Positions 45,577 to 54,499 of a DNA stretch of 64,000 bases are shown here, piece after piece. Made by a program: the position numbers and the translations under genes. The stretch is taken from the NCBI RefSeq assembly GCF_047302465.1, contig NZ_CP178621.1:62001-126000 (forward strand), written 5' to 3'. Source of the stretch: JACMRP01 sp047302465 (GTDB lineage Bacteria; Bdellovibrionota; Bdellovibrionia; Bdellovibrionales; Bdellovibrionaceae). The notes under the pieces were generated by a model. That model was given only the letters and a program-made list of their open reading frames with translations. It was not told the origin of the DNA and ran no database searches. The stretch's first letter is position 1; each line of letters opens with the position of its first letter.

Positions 45577-45833
45577 GTGAGATCTTATTCGTCGTCAAAT
45601 GTCTGGTTTTAACAGTTCTTCTGACTGTGTTCATGCAAGTGAAAGTAGGAAGTGCTTCGATAGAAGCCTACTCTCAGAACTGGCTGCAAAGATCTTCGGT
45701 ATCTATCTATATTCAAAGTGTCGCTGCGGGCGGGGCTTTGGCTCTAAAGAACTTATTCTATTCAGTAAAAAGCGGCGCGACAGACACAGCAGCAAGTTTC
45801 CGTGATGGCGTTAAAGCGCAAACAGGTCGCTAA
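45573..45833 (+). CDS. Small membrane-associated protein coupled to the CheY-like gene
   Basis: 86 residues with a single N-terminal hydrophobic segment (LFVVKCLVLTVLLTVFMQV) and an amphipathic remainder (SVAAGGALALKNLFYSVKSGA). It overlaps the CheY-like gene by 4 bp and is translationally coupled. Family unknown; it might localise or modulate the regulator (inference). Confidence 0.65.
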   Translation: MSEILFVVKCLVLTVLLTVFMQVKVGSASIEAYSQNWLQRSSVSIYIQSVAAGGALALKNLFYSVKSGATDTAASFRDGVKAQTGR

Positions 45834-45840
45834 AAAATAA

Positions 45841-45873
45841 AAACACTGGTTTCGAGTTCGAAAACCAGTGTTC
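45841..45873. terminator. Terminator between convergent genes
   Basis: AACACTGGTTTCGA and TCGAAAACCAGTGTT form a long stem with one bulge. On the minus strand it is followed by TTTTTATTTTTT, so it mainly serves the minus-strand gene at 45901-46116. Confidence 0.8.
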
Positions 45874-45900
45874 TAATCCGTTCAAACACTTTCGTAAGAA

Positions 45901-46116
45901 CTATCTTTTACCGCGACGGCCTTTAACCGACGTGTCCGGCGTAACTTTCTGAACCTTCGTTACAGATTTGCTTACACTTGCTACTTTTGGATTAGTCTGA
46001 GCATTACGACCAGATCCGTTTCTCATGTTGCAAGTACTCGATGCAGATGAAGTTGCAGAAATAGAGGTCACTGCCGTCAACAAGGCAAAATTCAACACCA
46101 ATTTAGAGATACGCAT
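45901..46116 (-). CDS. Small basic secreted protein
   Basis: 71 residues. A Sec signal (LVLNFALLTAVTSISATSSA) and a mature part of about 47 residues containing one Cys and a strongly basic C-terminus (KGRRGKR). GAGGAGGAG lies at good distance before the ATG, and a terminator follows. It is encoded after the hit-like gene on the same strand, but the 190 bp gap with hairpins suggests separate transcription. Function unknown. Confidence 0.7.
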   Translation of the reverse strand: MRISKLVLNFALLTAVTSISATSSASSTCNMRNGSGRNAQTNPKVASVSKSVTKVQKVTPDTSVKGRRGKR

Positions 46117-46223
46117 AGTCTCCTCCTCAAGATAAGAGAGTCATCTCAAAGAAAATACGTAGCGAAGACCATGCCAGGTGTACCAGCTTGAGAAGGCGGG
46201 CATTTTTCTAGTCTTTTAAATGA

Positions 46224-46250
46224 CTTAGGAGAGGGGGTGCCTCTCCTAAG
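46224..46250 (-). terminator. Strong hairpin downstream of the hit-like gene
   Basis: A perfect 10 bp stem CTTAGGAGAG/CTCTCCTAAG with a 7 nt loop. The T-tract after it on the minus strand is poor, so it could stabilise the 3' end of the Flp/hit transcript rather than terminate it. Confidence 0.55.
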
Positions 46251-46293
46251 GTGTTCGGAACATTGACATGCGAGAAACGAAAAAGGGCTCTTT

Positions 46294-46308
46294 GTCTCAG
46301 AATGAGAC
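46294..46308. promoter_or_regulatory. Palindrome GTCTCA-N3-TGAGAC at the hit end
   Basis: GTCTCAGAATGAGAC overlaps the last base of the hit-like stop codon. An almost identical palindrome (N3 = GTA) lies upstream of flp at 55890-55904. Possible operator or RNA hairpin. Confidence 0.45.
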
Positions 46309-46661
46309 TATTGAGCACCTTCGCTGCTATTCGATTTGCCAGAGCCAGAAGAGGTGCCGCCTGTGCCTTTAACACAAGATGCCTTGTTGCCGTCTGCACA
46401 TTTCGGCATGTGACCGCGCTCCAGGTCGCCGTGCACGTTTCTACCAAAGCATTGGCCATTAATACAATCGTGACCAGCGTTAGCAACACTTCCGGTAATA
46501 TTTTTTCCGCTTTCATCCGCTGAAGATGGATTCGGATCCGGGTTTGTTGCAGCCGTTGTGTGTGAAGGATCCAATGGGACATTGATATCAGCAAGCGCTA
46601 CCTGAGTTAAGATCAGCACTGTCGCGAAAAAACTTGTAAGGGCGATAAGTAAGTTTCTCAT
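46308..46661 (-). CDS. hit: Small secreted protein, likely host-interaction (hit) locus Bd0108 homologue
   Basis: 117 residues from ATG 46661 (AAGGAAGGA upstream; longer starts overlap the RHS gene). Signal peptide about 1-22 (LLIALTSFFATVLILTQVALA), then a polar Thr/Pro/Asn-rich segment, a middle part with four cysteines (HDCINGQCFGRN, PKCADGNKASC) and a Gly/Ser-rich tail. No enzyme motif. The identification rests on position: it ends a Flp operon directly after a YD/RHS-repeat protein, as I remember for Bd0108-Bd0109 of B. bacteriovorus, where Bd0108 mutations give host-independent growth and affect type IV pilus extrusion. Sequence identity was not checked. Confidence 0.6.
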   Translation of the reverse strand: MRNLLIALTSFFATVLILTQVALADINVPLDPSHTTAATNPDPNPSSADESGKNITGSVANAGHDCINGQCFGRNVHGDLERGHMPKCADGNKASCVKGTGGTSSGSGKSNSSEGAQ

Positions 46662-46677
46662 ATTACAGAATCCTTCC

Positions 46678-48330
46678 TTAGAATACGTCCGAAGTTGCTG
46701 GTGCAACTACGTCTAAGAGATTGTTAAATGTGCTTGCAACCTGCATAGCCACAGAAGGTCCTTCTTTACTTTCAACCTTGTTGATCTCACCACTAGATTT
46801 GTATGTCACTTTAATAGTGCCAAGCCCTGGGCGAGTCACGATCGAAGGTTTGCCGAAGCGGTCTTCGTATTCAATTTTAACAACCTTCTTTGCATGATCG
46901 GTGATCGTCGCAATACGACCTTTATTATCATAGGTCATGTTGATCTTCTGACCGTCACTGTTCTGTGCGTAAGTTAAGTTACCTTTGGCATCGTATTTAA
47001 ACTGCGACGTCTTTTGAGCCGTTTGCTTGCCTTTGTCATTATAGAAAGTGCTAGTAACCTGGCTTACTTTTTTCTGTTGAGAGTCATATTCGAAAGCCAT
47101 GCGGACTGAAGGACTTGCTTTAATTTTTACCTGACCGTCATTGTAATACTCGTAAGAGATCTTTTCACTATTACGACGGATTGACATCGGTTTACCAAAG
47201 ACTTCGTGATAAGAGATGTCGCTGGTGCTGCCGTTTGTAGTAGAAAGAACGCGTTGCAAATAGAACTGACCATCTGCACGTTGTTTGTGCCAGAACTCGT
47301 ATTTGTTTTCAGCAACGACCTCTTTACCGCACGTCTTTTTTACATTCGACCAGTAGTGGTTCTTTGGATCTTTTGAATCCACTTCATATGTGTAGGCCTC
47401 AAGGCACTTTTCACGATCTGTAAAGCTTGTAACCCAGTCATTTTTCTTATCGTATTTCAGAACAATAGTTGTTTTGTCTGGATAAGATGCCTTCGTTAAG
47501 TTGTGAAGGTCATCATACTCATAGTTATAAGTCTTCAACCAAGCATTCTTTACCAAGGCAAGGTCATCAAGATTGGCAAAACGATATTCTGCCATCAATC
47601 CGTTGGGACCAGAGACCGACTTCACTTTTTTATTTGGGAAGTATTTGAACGTCAAGCGACGGCTGTTGTTATCCGTGATGCTTTGAATTTGATCTTTTTC
47701 GTACTCAAACTTTAGGAAGTTACCATTTTTGTCGTAGATGTGAGTTAGCTTTCCTTGCAGACTAAAACGTTGAGAACTGCCATCTACCAAGTTACGGGTG
47801 TAGTAAGCTTTGGTGAAAACGATATTTTCAACTTCGCGTCCGTTTGCAAAGAACTTCGTTCCTTCTTTAACGGCAACTACGACGCCATATTGACGAGCAT
47901 AGTCTGCTCTCATGTTGTCGTCTTCAACTAGCTGAGTTTGCAGATTTTTATAGAAAGCCTCTGTTTGACCGACTTTTTTGTCCGATTTCATCTTAGAGAT
48001 GATCGAGCTAACGGTATTATCCACATCTTTTCTAGTGACTTCGCGTGGAGAGAACGTGACTTCTAGACCGCCCCCGCACTCTTTCACTTTGATGTTACCT
48101 TCACCATTCACTTCCAAAGAAGTTTCGAAATCAGAACACCATCCGAAGCCGAAGATCCCGTTAAAGAGGGAACGACTATTATAAGTACGAACGATTTTAA
48201 GATCGTAACCACTTCCTGGAACTTCCATATCGATCCAGGTGTTGGAATAGTTGGCGTTTTTCATGTCTACGAGAGCATGCGCTTGAAAAGCTGCGAATAG
48301 CAGCAACACTGAAAGTGCGCTTTTCATCAT
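46678..48330 (-). CDS. YD/RHS-repeat secreted protein, likely Bd0109 homologue
   Basis: About 550 residues from the ATG at 48330 (GGATGAGG upstream; the longer TTG start at 48354 is unlikely). Signal peptide about 19 residues (SALSVLLLFAAFQAHA), a DUF6531-like N-terminus (VPGSGYDLKIVRTYNSRSLF, GIFGFGWCSDFET), then YD repeats (YDKNGNFLKFEYE, YDAKGNLTYA, YDNKGRIATI). It lacks the conserved core box and variable toxin C-terminus of full RHS toxins, so a toxin role is not supported. It is encoded between TadB and the hit-like gene, and a partner role for the latter is consistent with the known Bd0108-Bd0109 interaction (from memory). Confidence 0.8.
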   Translation of the reverse strand: MMKSALSVLLLFAAFQAHALVDMKNANYSNTWIDMEVPGSGYDLKIVRTYNSRSLFNGIFGFGWCSDFETSLEVNGEGNIKVKECGGGLEVTFSPREVTRKDVDNTVSSIISKMKSDKKVGQTEAFYKNLQTQLVEDDNMRADYARQYGVVVAVKEGTKFFANGREVENIVFTKAYYTRNLVDGSSQRFSLQGKLTHIYDKNGNFLKFEYEKDQIQSITDNNSRRLTFKYFPNKKVKSVSGPNGLMAEYRFANLDDLALVKNAWLKTYNYEYDDLHNLTKASYPDKTTIVLKYDKKNDWVTSFTDREKCLEAYTYEVDSKDPKNHYWSNVKKTCGKEVVAENKYEFWHKQRADGQFYLQRVLSTTNGSTSDISYHEVFGKPMSIRRNSEKISYEYYNDGQVKIKASPSVRMAFEYDSQQKKVSQVTSTFYNDKGKQTAQKTSQFKYDAKGNLTYAQNSDGQKINMTYDNKGRIATITDHAKKVVKIEYEDRFGKPSIVTRPGLGTIKVTYKSSGEINKVESKEGPSVAMQVASTFNNLLDVVAPATSDVF

Positions 48331-48359
48331 TTGAACCTCATCCTTGAAGAACAATAGAA

Positions 48360-49238
48360 TTACACTTTGATTGTAACAATTTTTTTGATTAGGACGCCAC
48401 CGATAATTTGCAGGCCCAGCATGCCTAAGAGAAGGACTAGACCTAGGGGTGTATTAAACATTGGCTTAACGAAGTTCGGATCGATGATCAAAAACACAAT
48501 CGCAAGAATGAAAGGGATCATTGTGACGATCGCTCCTTGCATTAGACCTTGGGCGGTGAGGGCTTGGATTTTTTTCTCGACCTTTTGACGTTCACGAATC
48601 GTAGTTACGATGGTTTCAAATGTTTCCGCAAGGTTACCACCGGTCTCTTTTAAGATATTGATGGCTGTAACAAACATCTGAACGTCTGGGCGAGGGATTC
48701 GCTCACCAAGGTCTAGGAGAGATTCTTCAAAGCTCTGACCGAATTGATGTTGAGTGATGACCTGGCGGAATTCCTGGCTGATAGGATTACCCATGATATC
48801 GATAACTCGCTCCATGGCCTGTGTGGAATTGGATCCACTCTTAATACCATTAGCCATAATCGTTAGACCATCCACCATTTGATCCACAAACTGCGTGCAG
48901 CGCTTTTCATAGAGATACTTTACAACGAGTAGCGGAATAGACCAGCCTGCGATCGTGACGATTCCACCAAAGAAAAGACCCATGAAAATGCTTGGCCAAA
49001 AAAGGATGAAGAATAAACCACCCATCCCGAAGCTAATCAAAAGAATGGCCCAAGTGACCTGTTTTTCATCCACTTCGACAGACATAAGCTTCAAAAGCTT
49101 CATGACCTCTTCGCGTTGCCCAAGACTGCGACGATATAGGAAGTTCAATGATCGTTCTGCATTTGCAAAAACAAATAGAAACACACAGACCGCGACCGCT
49201 GGAATCATGAACCATTCATTCATTAAAAACGAGGGCAT
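48360..49238 (-). CDS. tadB: Flp pilus inner-membrane platform protein TadB (GspF family)
   Basis: 292 residues. Helices at about 11-30, 60-110 and 230-290 flank a T2SSF cytoplasmic domain (FVDQMVDGLTIMANGIKSGSN, GGNLAETFETIVTTIRER). It forms the inner-membrane platform on which the pilus ATPase acts. Tad systems normally encode two such proteins, TadB and TadC; only this one is in the cluster. It starts 14 bp after the fused ATPase gene. Confidence 0.88.
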   Translation of the reverse strand: MPSFLMNEWFMIPAVAVCVFLFVFANAERSLNFLYRRSLGQREEVMKLLKLMSVEVDEKQVTWAILLISFGMGGLFFILFWPSIFMGLFFGGIVTIAGWSIPLLVVKYLYEKRCTQFVDQMVDGLTIMANGIKSGSNSTQAMERVIDIMGNPISQEFRQVITQHQFGQSFEESLLDLGERIPRPDVQMFVTAINILKETGGNLAETFETIVTTIRERQKVEKKIQALTAQGLMQGAIVTMIPFILAIVFLIIDPNFVKPMFNTPLGLVLLLGMLGLQIIGGVLIKKIVTIKV

Positions 49239-49252
49239 GGTGGTTCTCCTTC

Positions 49253-51484
49253 CTAGCTAGTCTTCTTGATGATTGGATTCAAAGGACCCATCTTCGGGCC
49301 TTGAACAGGTTTTTGTTCTGTTGGTGCATTTGCAGGGCGTGGCTCATTCGAGAAAATTTCACGAGGAATCACAACACCTTTGTCACTCAGCTTCTGGATA
49401 AAGCTGGGGACAACCCCTGTAGATTGGAAAGAACCTTGAATACGACGATTTTTATCATAGCCGGTTTCTTTGAAACGGAAGATTTCCGCCAAAGTAACTA
49501 CGTCACCTTGTAAGCCGGAAACTTCGGTGATGCTAAGAACTTTACGACTACCATCTGATAAACGAGAAATCTGTACAATCAAGTTCACGGCGCCCGCGAT
49601 TTGCTCGCGGATCGCACGTATTGGCAAATCCATACCTGACATCAAACACAGAGTTTCAAGACGGGCGAGACATTCACGTGGACTGTTCGCATGAGTCGTT
49701 GTCATTGAACCATCGTGACCGGTGTTCATAGCTTGAAGCATATCTAAGGCGGCGCCGTCACGGCACTCACCGACGATGATGCGATCAGGACGCATACGCA
49801 GAGCATTTTTAATCAGATCTCGAATAGTGATCGCGTTGGATCCTTCCATTGAAGGCGGACGGGTTTCCAAGCGCACAACGTGCTCCTGTTGCAGTTGCAA
49901 TTCGGCCGCGTCCTCGACAGTGATAACACGTTCGTTGGACGGGATAAATGATGACATCATATTTAACAACGATGTTTTACCGGAACCGGTACCACCACTG
50001 ATGACAACATTTAGACCGTTTTCCACGCAGATACGCAGGAAATCAATCATAGGCTTGGTGATACTTCCGTACTCCGCATATTTTTCCGGAGTAATACCGC
50101 CTTTTTTAAATTTACGAATAGTTAAAGCGGGGCCATCGATTGCCAGTGGTTCAATCACGGCATTCACACGGCTTCCGTCTTTCAAGCGGGCATCTACATA
50201 CGGAGTCGATTCATTGATCTGACGACCAAGCGGTGTCACGATACGCTCAATGATACGACGAAGGTGATCATTGGATGTAAATGTCACGGGACTTAGTTGC
50301 ACTTTGCCTGATTTCTCTAAGAAAATCTTTTTATGACCATTCACCATGATCTCTGTAACATTTGGGTCTGCCAAAAGATCCTCAAGCGGACCTAAACCAA
50401 GAGCTTCTTCCAAAACCTCTTTGATGATCTTAGAGCGCTCATCACGAGCTAAATCAGGTCCTTCACGATCTGCAATCAATGTGATTTCACGACGAGTTTT
50501 TTCGCGAACTTCTTTTTCTTTATTTTCGTCGCCCTTAGTGTCTAGCAAGAGCTTCTTGAGATCCACAGTACGAATCAACTCAGAGTGAATACGAAGTTTC
50601 AATTGAGTTCTTGGATCAGCTACGCCCGAATGAGAGCTTGATGACGAAGATCCACCACTTGCAGATTCACTAGCAGCTGGAGCAGCCGGTTTTGGGCGCG
50701 CCAGAGATTTCAGTCTTTGTAAGACGCCACCACTCAATTTACGAACGGTTTCATAGTAGGCAGAAGTGATTGGTGCCTTTGGCTGACCAATCACAAAGGG
50801 CTGAAACTTTTGGATAGAAGCCATTGCTGTGACTTCATCCTGTGGAATAATTCCAAGAGGCGCGAGTTGTAACTGACCCGCAATTGCCTGCGGTGAAAGC
50901 CCTGTTGGTGAAGCTTTATTAATAACAAGCTGGAACATATCCTTAGGGAACGTGTTCGAGAGAAGCTCGTTTATCAGACGCAAAGTTTGAGTCACAACAA
51001 GAACTTCAGGTGTCGTTACGATCATAATGGCAGTTGCTTCTTGAAGAACGGCCATTTGCAGTGGGCCTAAATCATTGCCGATGTCGATAACAATGAACTT
51101 AAACTGACGGCTAAAGAACTCGAGCTGTTTTAAAACCAAGTCTGGCGAAATATTTAGAGTCTCTTCAGGGCCACGCACGGCGCCCAAGTAAGCAAGGCCA
51201 CTTGGATGCATGGTTAAAAGAGAATTCATATTTTGCGCATTTACGGAACTTGTCATGGTCGCAAGTTCCTTCAGAGTTTTGTTTGGTTTTAAACCCATGA
51301 TCACGTTTTGATCGCCGACACTTTTACTGTCGCCATCAATCAAAAGAACTTGGGTACGGAGCTCTGTCATCAAAGCAAGCGAGAAGTTAGCGGCGAAAAT
51401 ACTTTTTCCAACGCCACCTTTACCACCTACAACAACGATAAGATTACAATTCGGATTTAATGCCAAGAGTCCTCCGTACTCCAT
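49253..51484 (-). CDS. Fused TadZ-TadA pilus localisation and secretion ATPase
   Basis: 743 residues. Residues 13-260 form a ParA/MinD-type ATPase of the TadZ/CpaE kind, with the deviant Walker A GGKGGVGKS (about 20-28) and LLIDGDSKSVGDQN; the receiver-like N-terminal domain of typical CpaE is missing. A Ser/Ala-rich linker (about 265-290) joins it to a complete TadA/CpaF ATPase: LGPLEDLLADPNVTEIMVNG, Walker A GGTGSGKTS (about 496-504), the His/Asp box region and TTTHANSPRECLARLE. Fusing the localisation factor to the motor ATPase is unusual; they are normally separate genes. A terminator separates it from the secretin gene upstream. Confidence 0.93.
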   Translation of the reverse strand: MEYGGLLALNPNCNLIVVVGGKGGVGKSIFAANFSLALMTELRTQVLLIDGDSKSVGDQNVIMGLKPNKTLKELATMTSSVNAQNMNSLLTMHPSGLAYLGAVRGPEETLNISPDLVLKQLEFFSRQFKFIVIDIGNDLGPLQMAVLQEATAIMIVTTPEVLVVTQTLRLINELLSNTFPKDMFQLVINKASPTGLSPQAIAGQLQLAPLGIIPQDEVTAMASIQKFQPFVIGQPKAPITSAYYETVRKLSGGVLQRLKSLARPKPAAPAASESASGGSSSSSSHSGVADPRTQLKLRIHSELIRTVDLKKLLLDTKGDENKEKEVREKTRREITLIADREGPDLARDERSKIIKEVLEEALGLGPLEDLLADPNVTEIMVNGHKKIFLEKSGKVQLSPVTFTSNDHLRRIIERIVTPLGRQINESTPYVDARLKDGSRVNAVIEPLAIDGPALTIRKFKKGGITPEKYAEYGSITKPMIDFLRICVENGLNVVISGGTGSGKTSLLNMMSSFIPSNERVITVEDAAELQLQQEHVVRLETRPPSMEGSNAITIRDLIKNALRMRPDRIIVGECRDGAALDMLQAMNTGHDGSMTTTHANSPRECLARLETLCLMSGMDLPIRAIREQIAGAVNLIVQISRLSDGSRKVLSITEVSGLQGDVVTLAEIFRFKETGYDKNRRIQGSFQSTGVVPSFIQKLSDKGVVIPREIFSNEPRPANAPTEQKPVQGPKMGPLNPIIKKTS

Positions 51485-51541
51485 ATCGGAAGAAAAGCAT
51501 GCTTTAAGAAGACCAGATCTCGGAGCAGAATGAGGGAAACA

Positions 51542-51567
51542 AAAAGGCCAGCTCTCTGGCTGGCCTA
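51542..51567 (-). terminator. Intrinsic terminator inside the Flp locus
   Basis: AGGCCAGC/GCTGGCCT with a 6 nt loop (51546-51567), followed on the minus strand by TTTTT. It lies between the secretin and the fused ATPase, so ATPase expression needs read-through or its own promoter. Confidence 0.85.
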
Positions 51568-51571
51568 GACT

Positions 51572-53071
51572 TTAATCGCGAAGTCTGAACTTCTTTTTGA
51601 TTTGCTCAGCGCCCGCACTAGCAGAGGTCTTAATGACCGGAGTCACGAAGACAACGAACTGACTTTGATTTCGTTGGAAGTTCTTCGAAGCATACAGAGT
51701 GATAAGTGGATTTTTCACGTCACTCGGCATACGGTTGTAACCAGTCGAAGAAGCATTACGAATCAAACCACCCACAGCGGCACTTTGGCGATCACGCACT
51801 ACGATCGTAGATTGGATCGTGTTAGAGCTTGTGATCGGAGCGCCATTTTGGCCAGAACCCAAAAGGTTGCTAAGCGCAAATTCCATATCCATGTGCACGC
51901 TTCCTGATTTTTCACCCAAGATAACTGGCGTCACAGCAGACTTGATACCTACTTCTGCAAATGCAGTCCCTGGTTGACCGTCTTTACCGATCACAGAGTA
52001 AGGCATATTAGTAAGTTGCTTGATTTCACCTTTTTTACCATCTTGAATAATCAAACTAGTACTTTCAAGAATACGCGCATGGCCGTGTTCTTTTGCCCAG
52101 TTCAATCGAGGCAACAAGTTTGAAACAACCCCAGTGATAGAGCTAACTACACCACCCGGAGAATTTGAACTTGATTGGAATTGTAACTGAGAACCATCAT
52201 CCAATTGCGGAGTGAATTGGAATTTGAAGGCTTTTGAATAGTCTTTATTTAATTCTACATAGTGAACAACCAACTGGATCATTTTTGAAGGAGGAGCCGG
52301 AGCTTGCTCTTTCACTGTGATCAAGTTGATAACACCGTCATTTGCAGGCTTACGGCGTTTGATCAGACCTTTTTCCTCTGCGGCTTCAACCACGATGTCA
52401 GGAACATAAGTCTTAGCGATGATCTCTGCGCGTGCGCGCTCGTCATCGTTGTTCGCAAGACCCTGCAAGATGAACTTGTCATTCACTGCACGGACTTCGA
52501 TTTCTGGATTGTTGATATCACGAGAGATAAACTCTGCGATTTTCTTTTGAGCTAAAGGACTTAAAGTCACCAAAGACGATGCTTGATCACCGAATTGGTT
52601 TACAACGTTGAAGATACGGCTTAAGTCACGCGGCAAAAGAATTTGCCCGTCGACCACAACCTTGTTGTTCACAACTTTAATAGTGATACCTTCAATATCA
52701 CCAAGAAGAGCGCGGATTTCTTTTACGACTTTGTCGAGTTTGCTCTTTTTAACGTCGATGCGAAATTCTGCAACCACTTTACCAGTCTTTTTATCGTGAA
52801 TGGTCATAGTTGCAAAACCTTCGCCCTTTGGTTTGAAGCGAAGGACGTTGAGTTCTTTAGAATGTTCTGCAGTGACGATGCGACGGAAGTCGCCTTTGAA
52901 TTCTACATCATCTGGGATCGGAGGAAGTTTTTCATCCTGCTCAATACCCAAAGTCAAATTGACAAAAGTGCGTGAACGGAACTTTTGTTCCTCGATTTGC
53001 TCCTCGTCTTGAGCGAAAGCAAATTGAAGTGAAAATGTAAGGAACAGCGATAACAAGATTTTGAGCTTCAT
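51572..53071 (-). CDS. cpaC: Flp pilus outer-membrane secretin CpaC/RcpA
   Basis: 499 residues. Signal peptide 1-20, an N-terminal BON/secretin-accessory-like region (ITIKVVNNKVVVDGQILLP), and a C-terminal secretin domain with VHYVELNKDYSKAF, ESTSLIIQDGKKGEIK, VHMDMEFALSN, VRDRQSAAVGGLIRN and FVVFVTPVI. Forms the outer-membrane channel for the Flp pilus. Confidence 0.94.
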   Translation of the reverse strand: MKLKILLSLFLTFSLQFAFAQDEEQIEEQKFRSRTFVNLTLGIEQDEKLPPIPDDVEFKGDFRRIVTAEHSKELNVLRFKPKGEGFATMTIHDKKTGKVVAEFRIDVKKSKLDKVVKEIRALLGDIEGITIKVVNNKVVVDGQILLPRDLSRIFNVVNQFGDQASSLVTLSPLAQKKIAEFISRDINNPEIEVRAVNDKFILQGLANNDDERARAEIIAKTYVPDIVVEAAEEKGLIKRRKPANDGVINLITVKEQAPAPPSKMIQLVVHYVELNKDYSKAFKFQFTPQLDDGSQLQFQSSSNSPGGVVSSITGVVSNLLPRLNWAKEHGHARILESTSLIIQDGKKGEIKQLTNMPYSVIGKDGQPGTAFAEVGIKSAVTPVILGEKSGSVHMDMEFALSNLLGSGQNGAPITSSNTIQSTIVVRDRQSAAVGGLIRNASSTGYNRMPSDVKNPLITLYASKNFQRNQSQFVVFVTPVIKTSASAGAEQIKKKFRLRD

Positions 53072-53099
53072 ACATCCCCCCTGATTGCCCGAAACGAAC

Positions 53100-53993
53100 T
53101 TATAGAGTCTTAAATCCGTTTCTTCTCGGTGCGACTGGTGCAGCTCTTGGCGCAGGAGCCTGTGGCATTACCACTGGCGGTGCAACCGGGACCGCAGGTG
53201 TATCCATAGAAACGCTTGGTCTTCCCAAAACTGTATCCGCGCTTGAAGTCGGAAGTCGCGGAGGAACAGTGCGATCGTTTGGATTCCTCAAAGTCAGATA
53301 AATATTCCCCGGAGCAGTCGACAAAATGTAGACCAAGTCCTGAGCTTCTTTCTGAGTCGCCTCTACAGTAATTGTACTATATTTTGTGTCACCTGTGAGA
53401 GCAATTTGGCTTAAATTTTTACCACTAGAATCCAACTCGAATACGCGAGGGATGTTGTTCATTATATTTACACCAGCGGCTAAAACTACGACATCCTGAA
53501 GGAGCGTCTGTACTTCTCTCTTCTGGTTAATTCCTTTCCCAGTGTCGACAGCGGCTAAAATATCAACACGGTCTCCTGGGCGTATCAATTTGGCAACACC
53601 ACGAACTTCGTCGACAGGAATGGTAATCGCACGTTTGCTAGGAGCAATCTGCAATGAAATCCCTGTATCCGGTCCTGGAGTCAATAGGCTGTTTTTTACG
53701 AGGATCTGGCCCTTCTTAATAGGCACAGCAGCTACGTTTCCGACGATTTCGTCTGGATTTGAGACAGCGTCGGCATCTACGAACTCGCTCGGACGCTCAA
53801 TCGTAGTCAGCATCGTATCGTAAATTGTGCGCATCTCTGCGATATCTTCTTTAGCGATAACAACAGTTTTAAGGGATCCGTATTTTTTGTTATATTCAGA
53901 ACGCTTCTCTTGTGACCAGCTATAAAGCAAGACAGCAGCAAAGGCGCCGGCGGCAATTGATAGCCATAAATTTCTTGTCTCGTTCGATCCCAT
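53100..53993 (-). CDS. cpaB: Flp pilus assembly protein CpaB/RcpC
   Basis: 297 residues. A membrane helix (about 9-27), an SAF domain (VVIAKEDIAEMRTIYDTML ... GQILVKNSLL), the RCP1 region (RAITIPVDEVRGVAKLIRPGDRVDILA), and a Pro/Ala-rich C-terminus. It works with the CpaC secretin, encoded 28 bp downstream. Confidence 0.93.
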   Translation of the reverse strand: MGSNETRNLWLSIAAGAFAAVLLYSWSQEKRSEYNKKYGSLKTVVIAKEDIAEMRTIYDTMLTTIERPSEFVDADAVSNPDEIVGNVAAVPIKKGQILVKNSLLTPGPDTGISLQIAPSKRAITIPVDEVRGVAKLIRPGDRVDILAAVDTGKGINQKREVQTLLQDVVVLAAGVNIMNNIPRVFELDSSGKNLSQIALTGDTKYSTITVEATQKEAQDLVYILSTAPGNIYLTLRNPNDRTVPPRLPTSSADTVLGRPSVSMDTPAVPVAPPVVMPQAPAPRAAPVAPRRNGFKTL

Positions 53994-54004
53994 AGCTGAT
54001 CCCC

Positions 54005-54499
54005 TTAGTTAGGCGCGCATTTCGCGTTCAAACAGATCCCATACTGCGGTCGCACCCACAGTGGATTCACCCCGCTGTTATCGGTGAATCTCTTCCCATC
54101 TTTCACGCTGTAAACTTGTGTATTATGAATGTCTCTTGATCCAGTAGCTTCAAGCTGCGCCAAAAAATCAATCGGGCGGCCTGTCGCTACGAAGCGATCA
54201 TCACTTTTCATTTTATCACTGACTGTCGCATGGATACGCATATTTTGAGTTTGGTAAGAAACTTTACTGTTAGCATCTACGCTCGTACGAAGGTACATCA
54301 GGTTCGAGCGATGACGGAAAGTTTCAAACGCATAGTTACGAGCAGACATCGAATTTAGAATGCCTGTATGAATCGCGCCGAAAAATCCCAACGAGAAATT
54401 AAAAAGCAGGATAATGATGATCATGATAGGAATAAGCTCCATGATCGCCATGCCTTTTTCATTTTTTACAAGTGATTTAGAGGAACGGGCTTTTAACAT
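54005..54499 (-). CDS. TadE-like minor pseudopilin
   Basis: 164 residues; EKG|MAIMELIPIMIIIILLFNF is a prepilin-type signal with Glu at mature position 5 (E21). The rest is a small globular domain with a C-terminal pair of cysteines. It overlaps the upstream gene by 7 bp. Confidence 0.82.
   Translation of the reverse strand: MLKARSSKSLVKNEKGMAIMELIPIMIIIILLFNFSLGFFGAIHTGILNSMSARNYAFETFRHRSNLMYLRTSVDANSKVSYQTQNMRIHATVSDKMKSDDRFVATGRPIDFLAQLEATGSRDIHNTQVYSVKDGKRFTDNSGVNPLWVRPQYGICLNAKCAPN

Noticed and set aside
46678..48330. RHS protein as a polymorphic toxin with the downstream gene as immunity
   Set aside because: No core box or variable toxin C-terminus, and the next gene encodes a secreted protein, not a cytoplasmic immunity protein.
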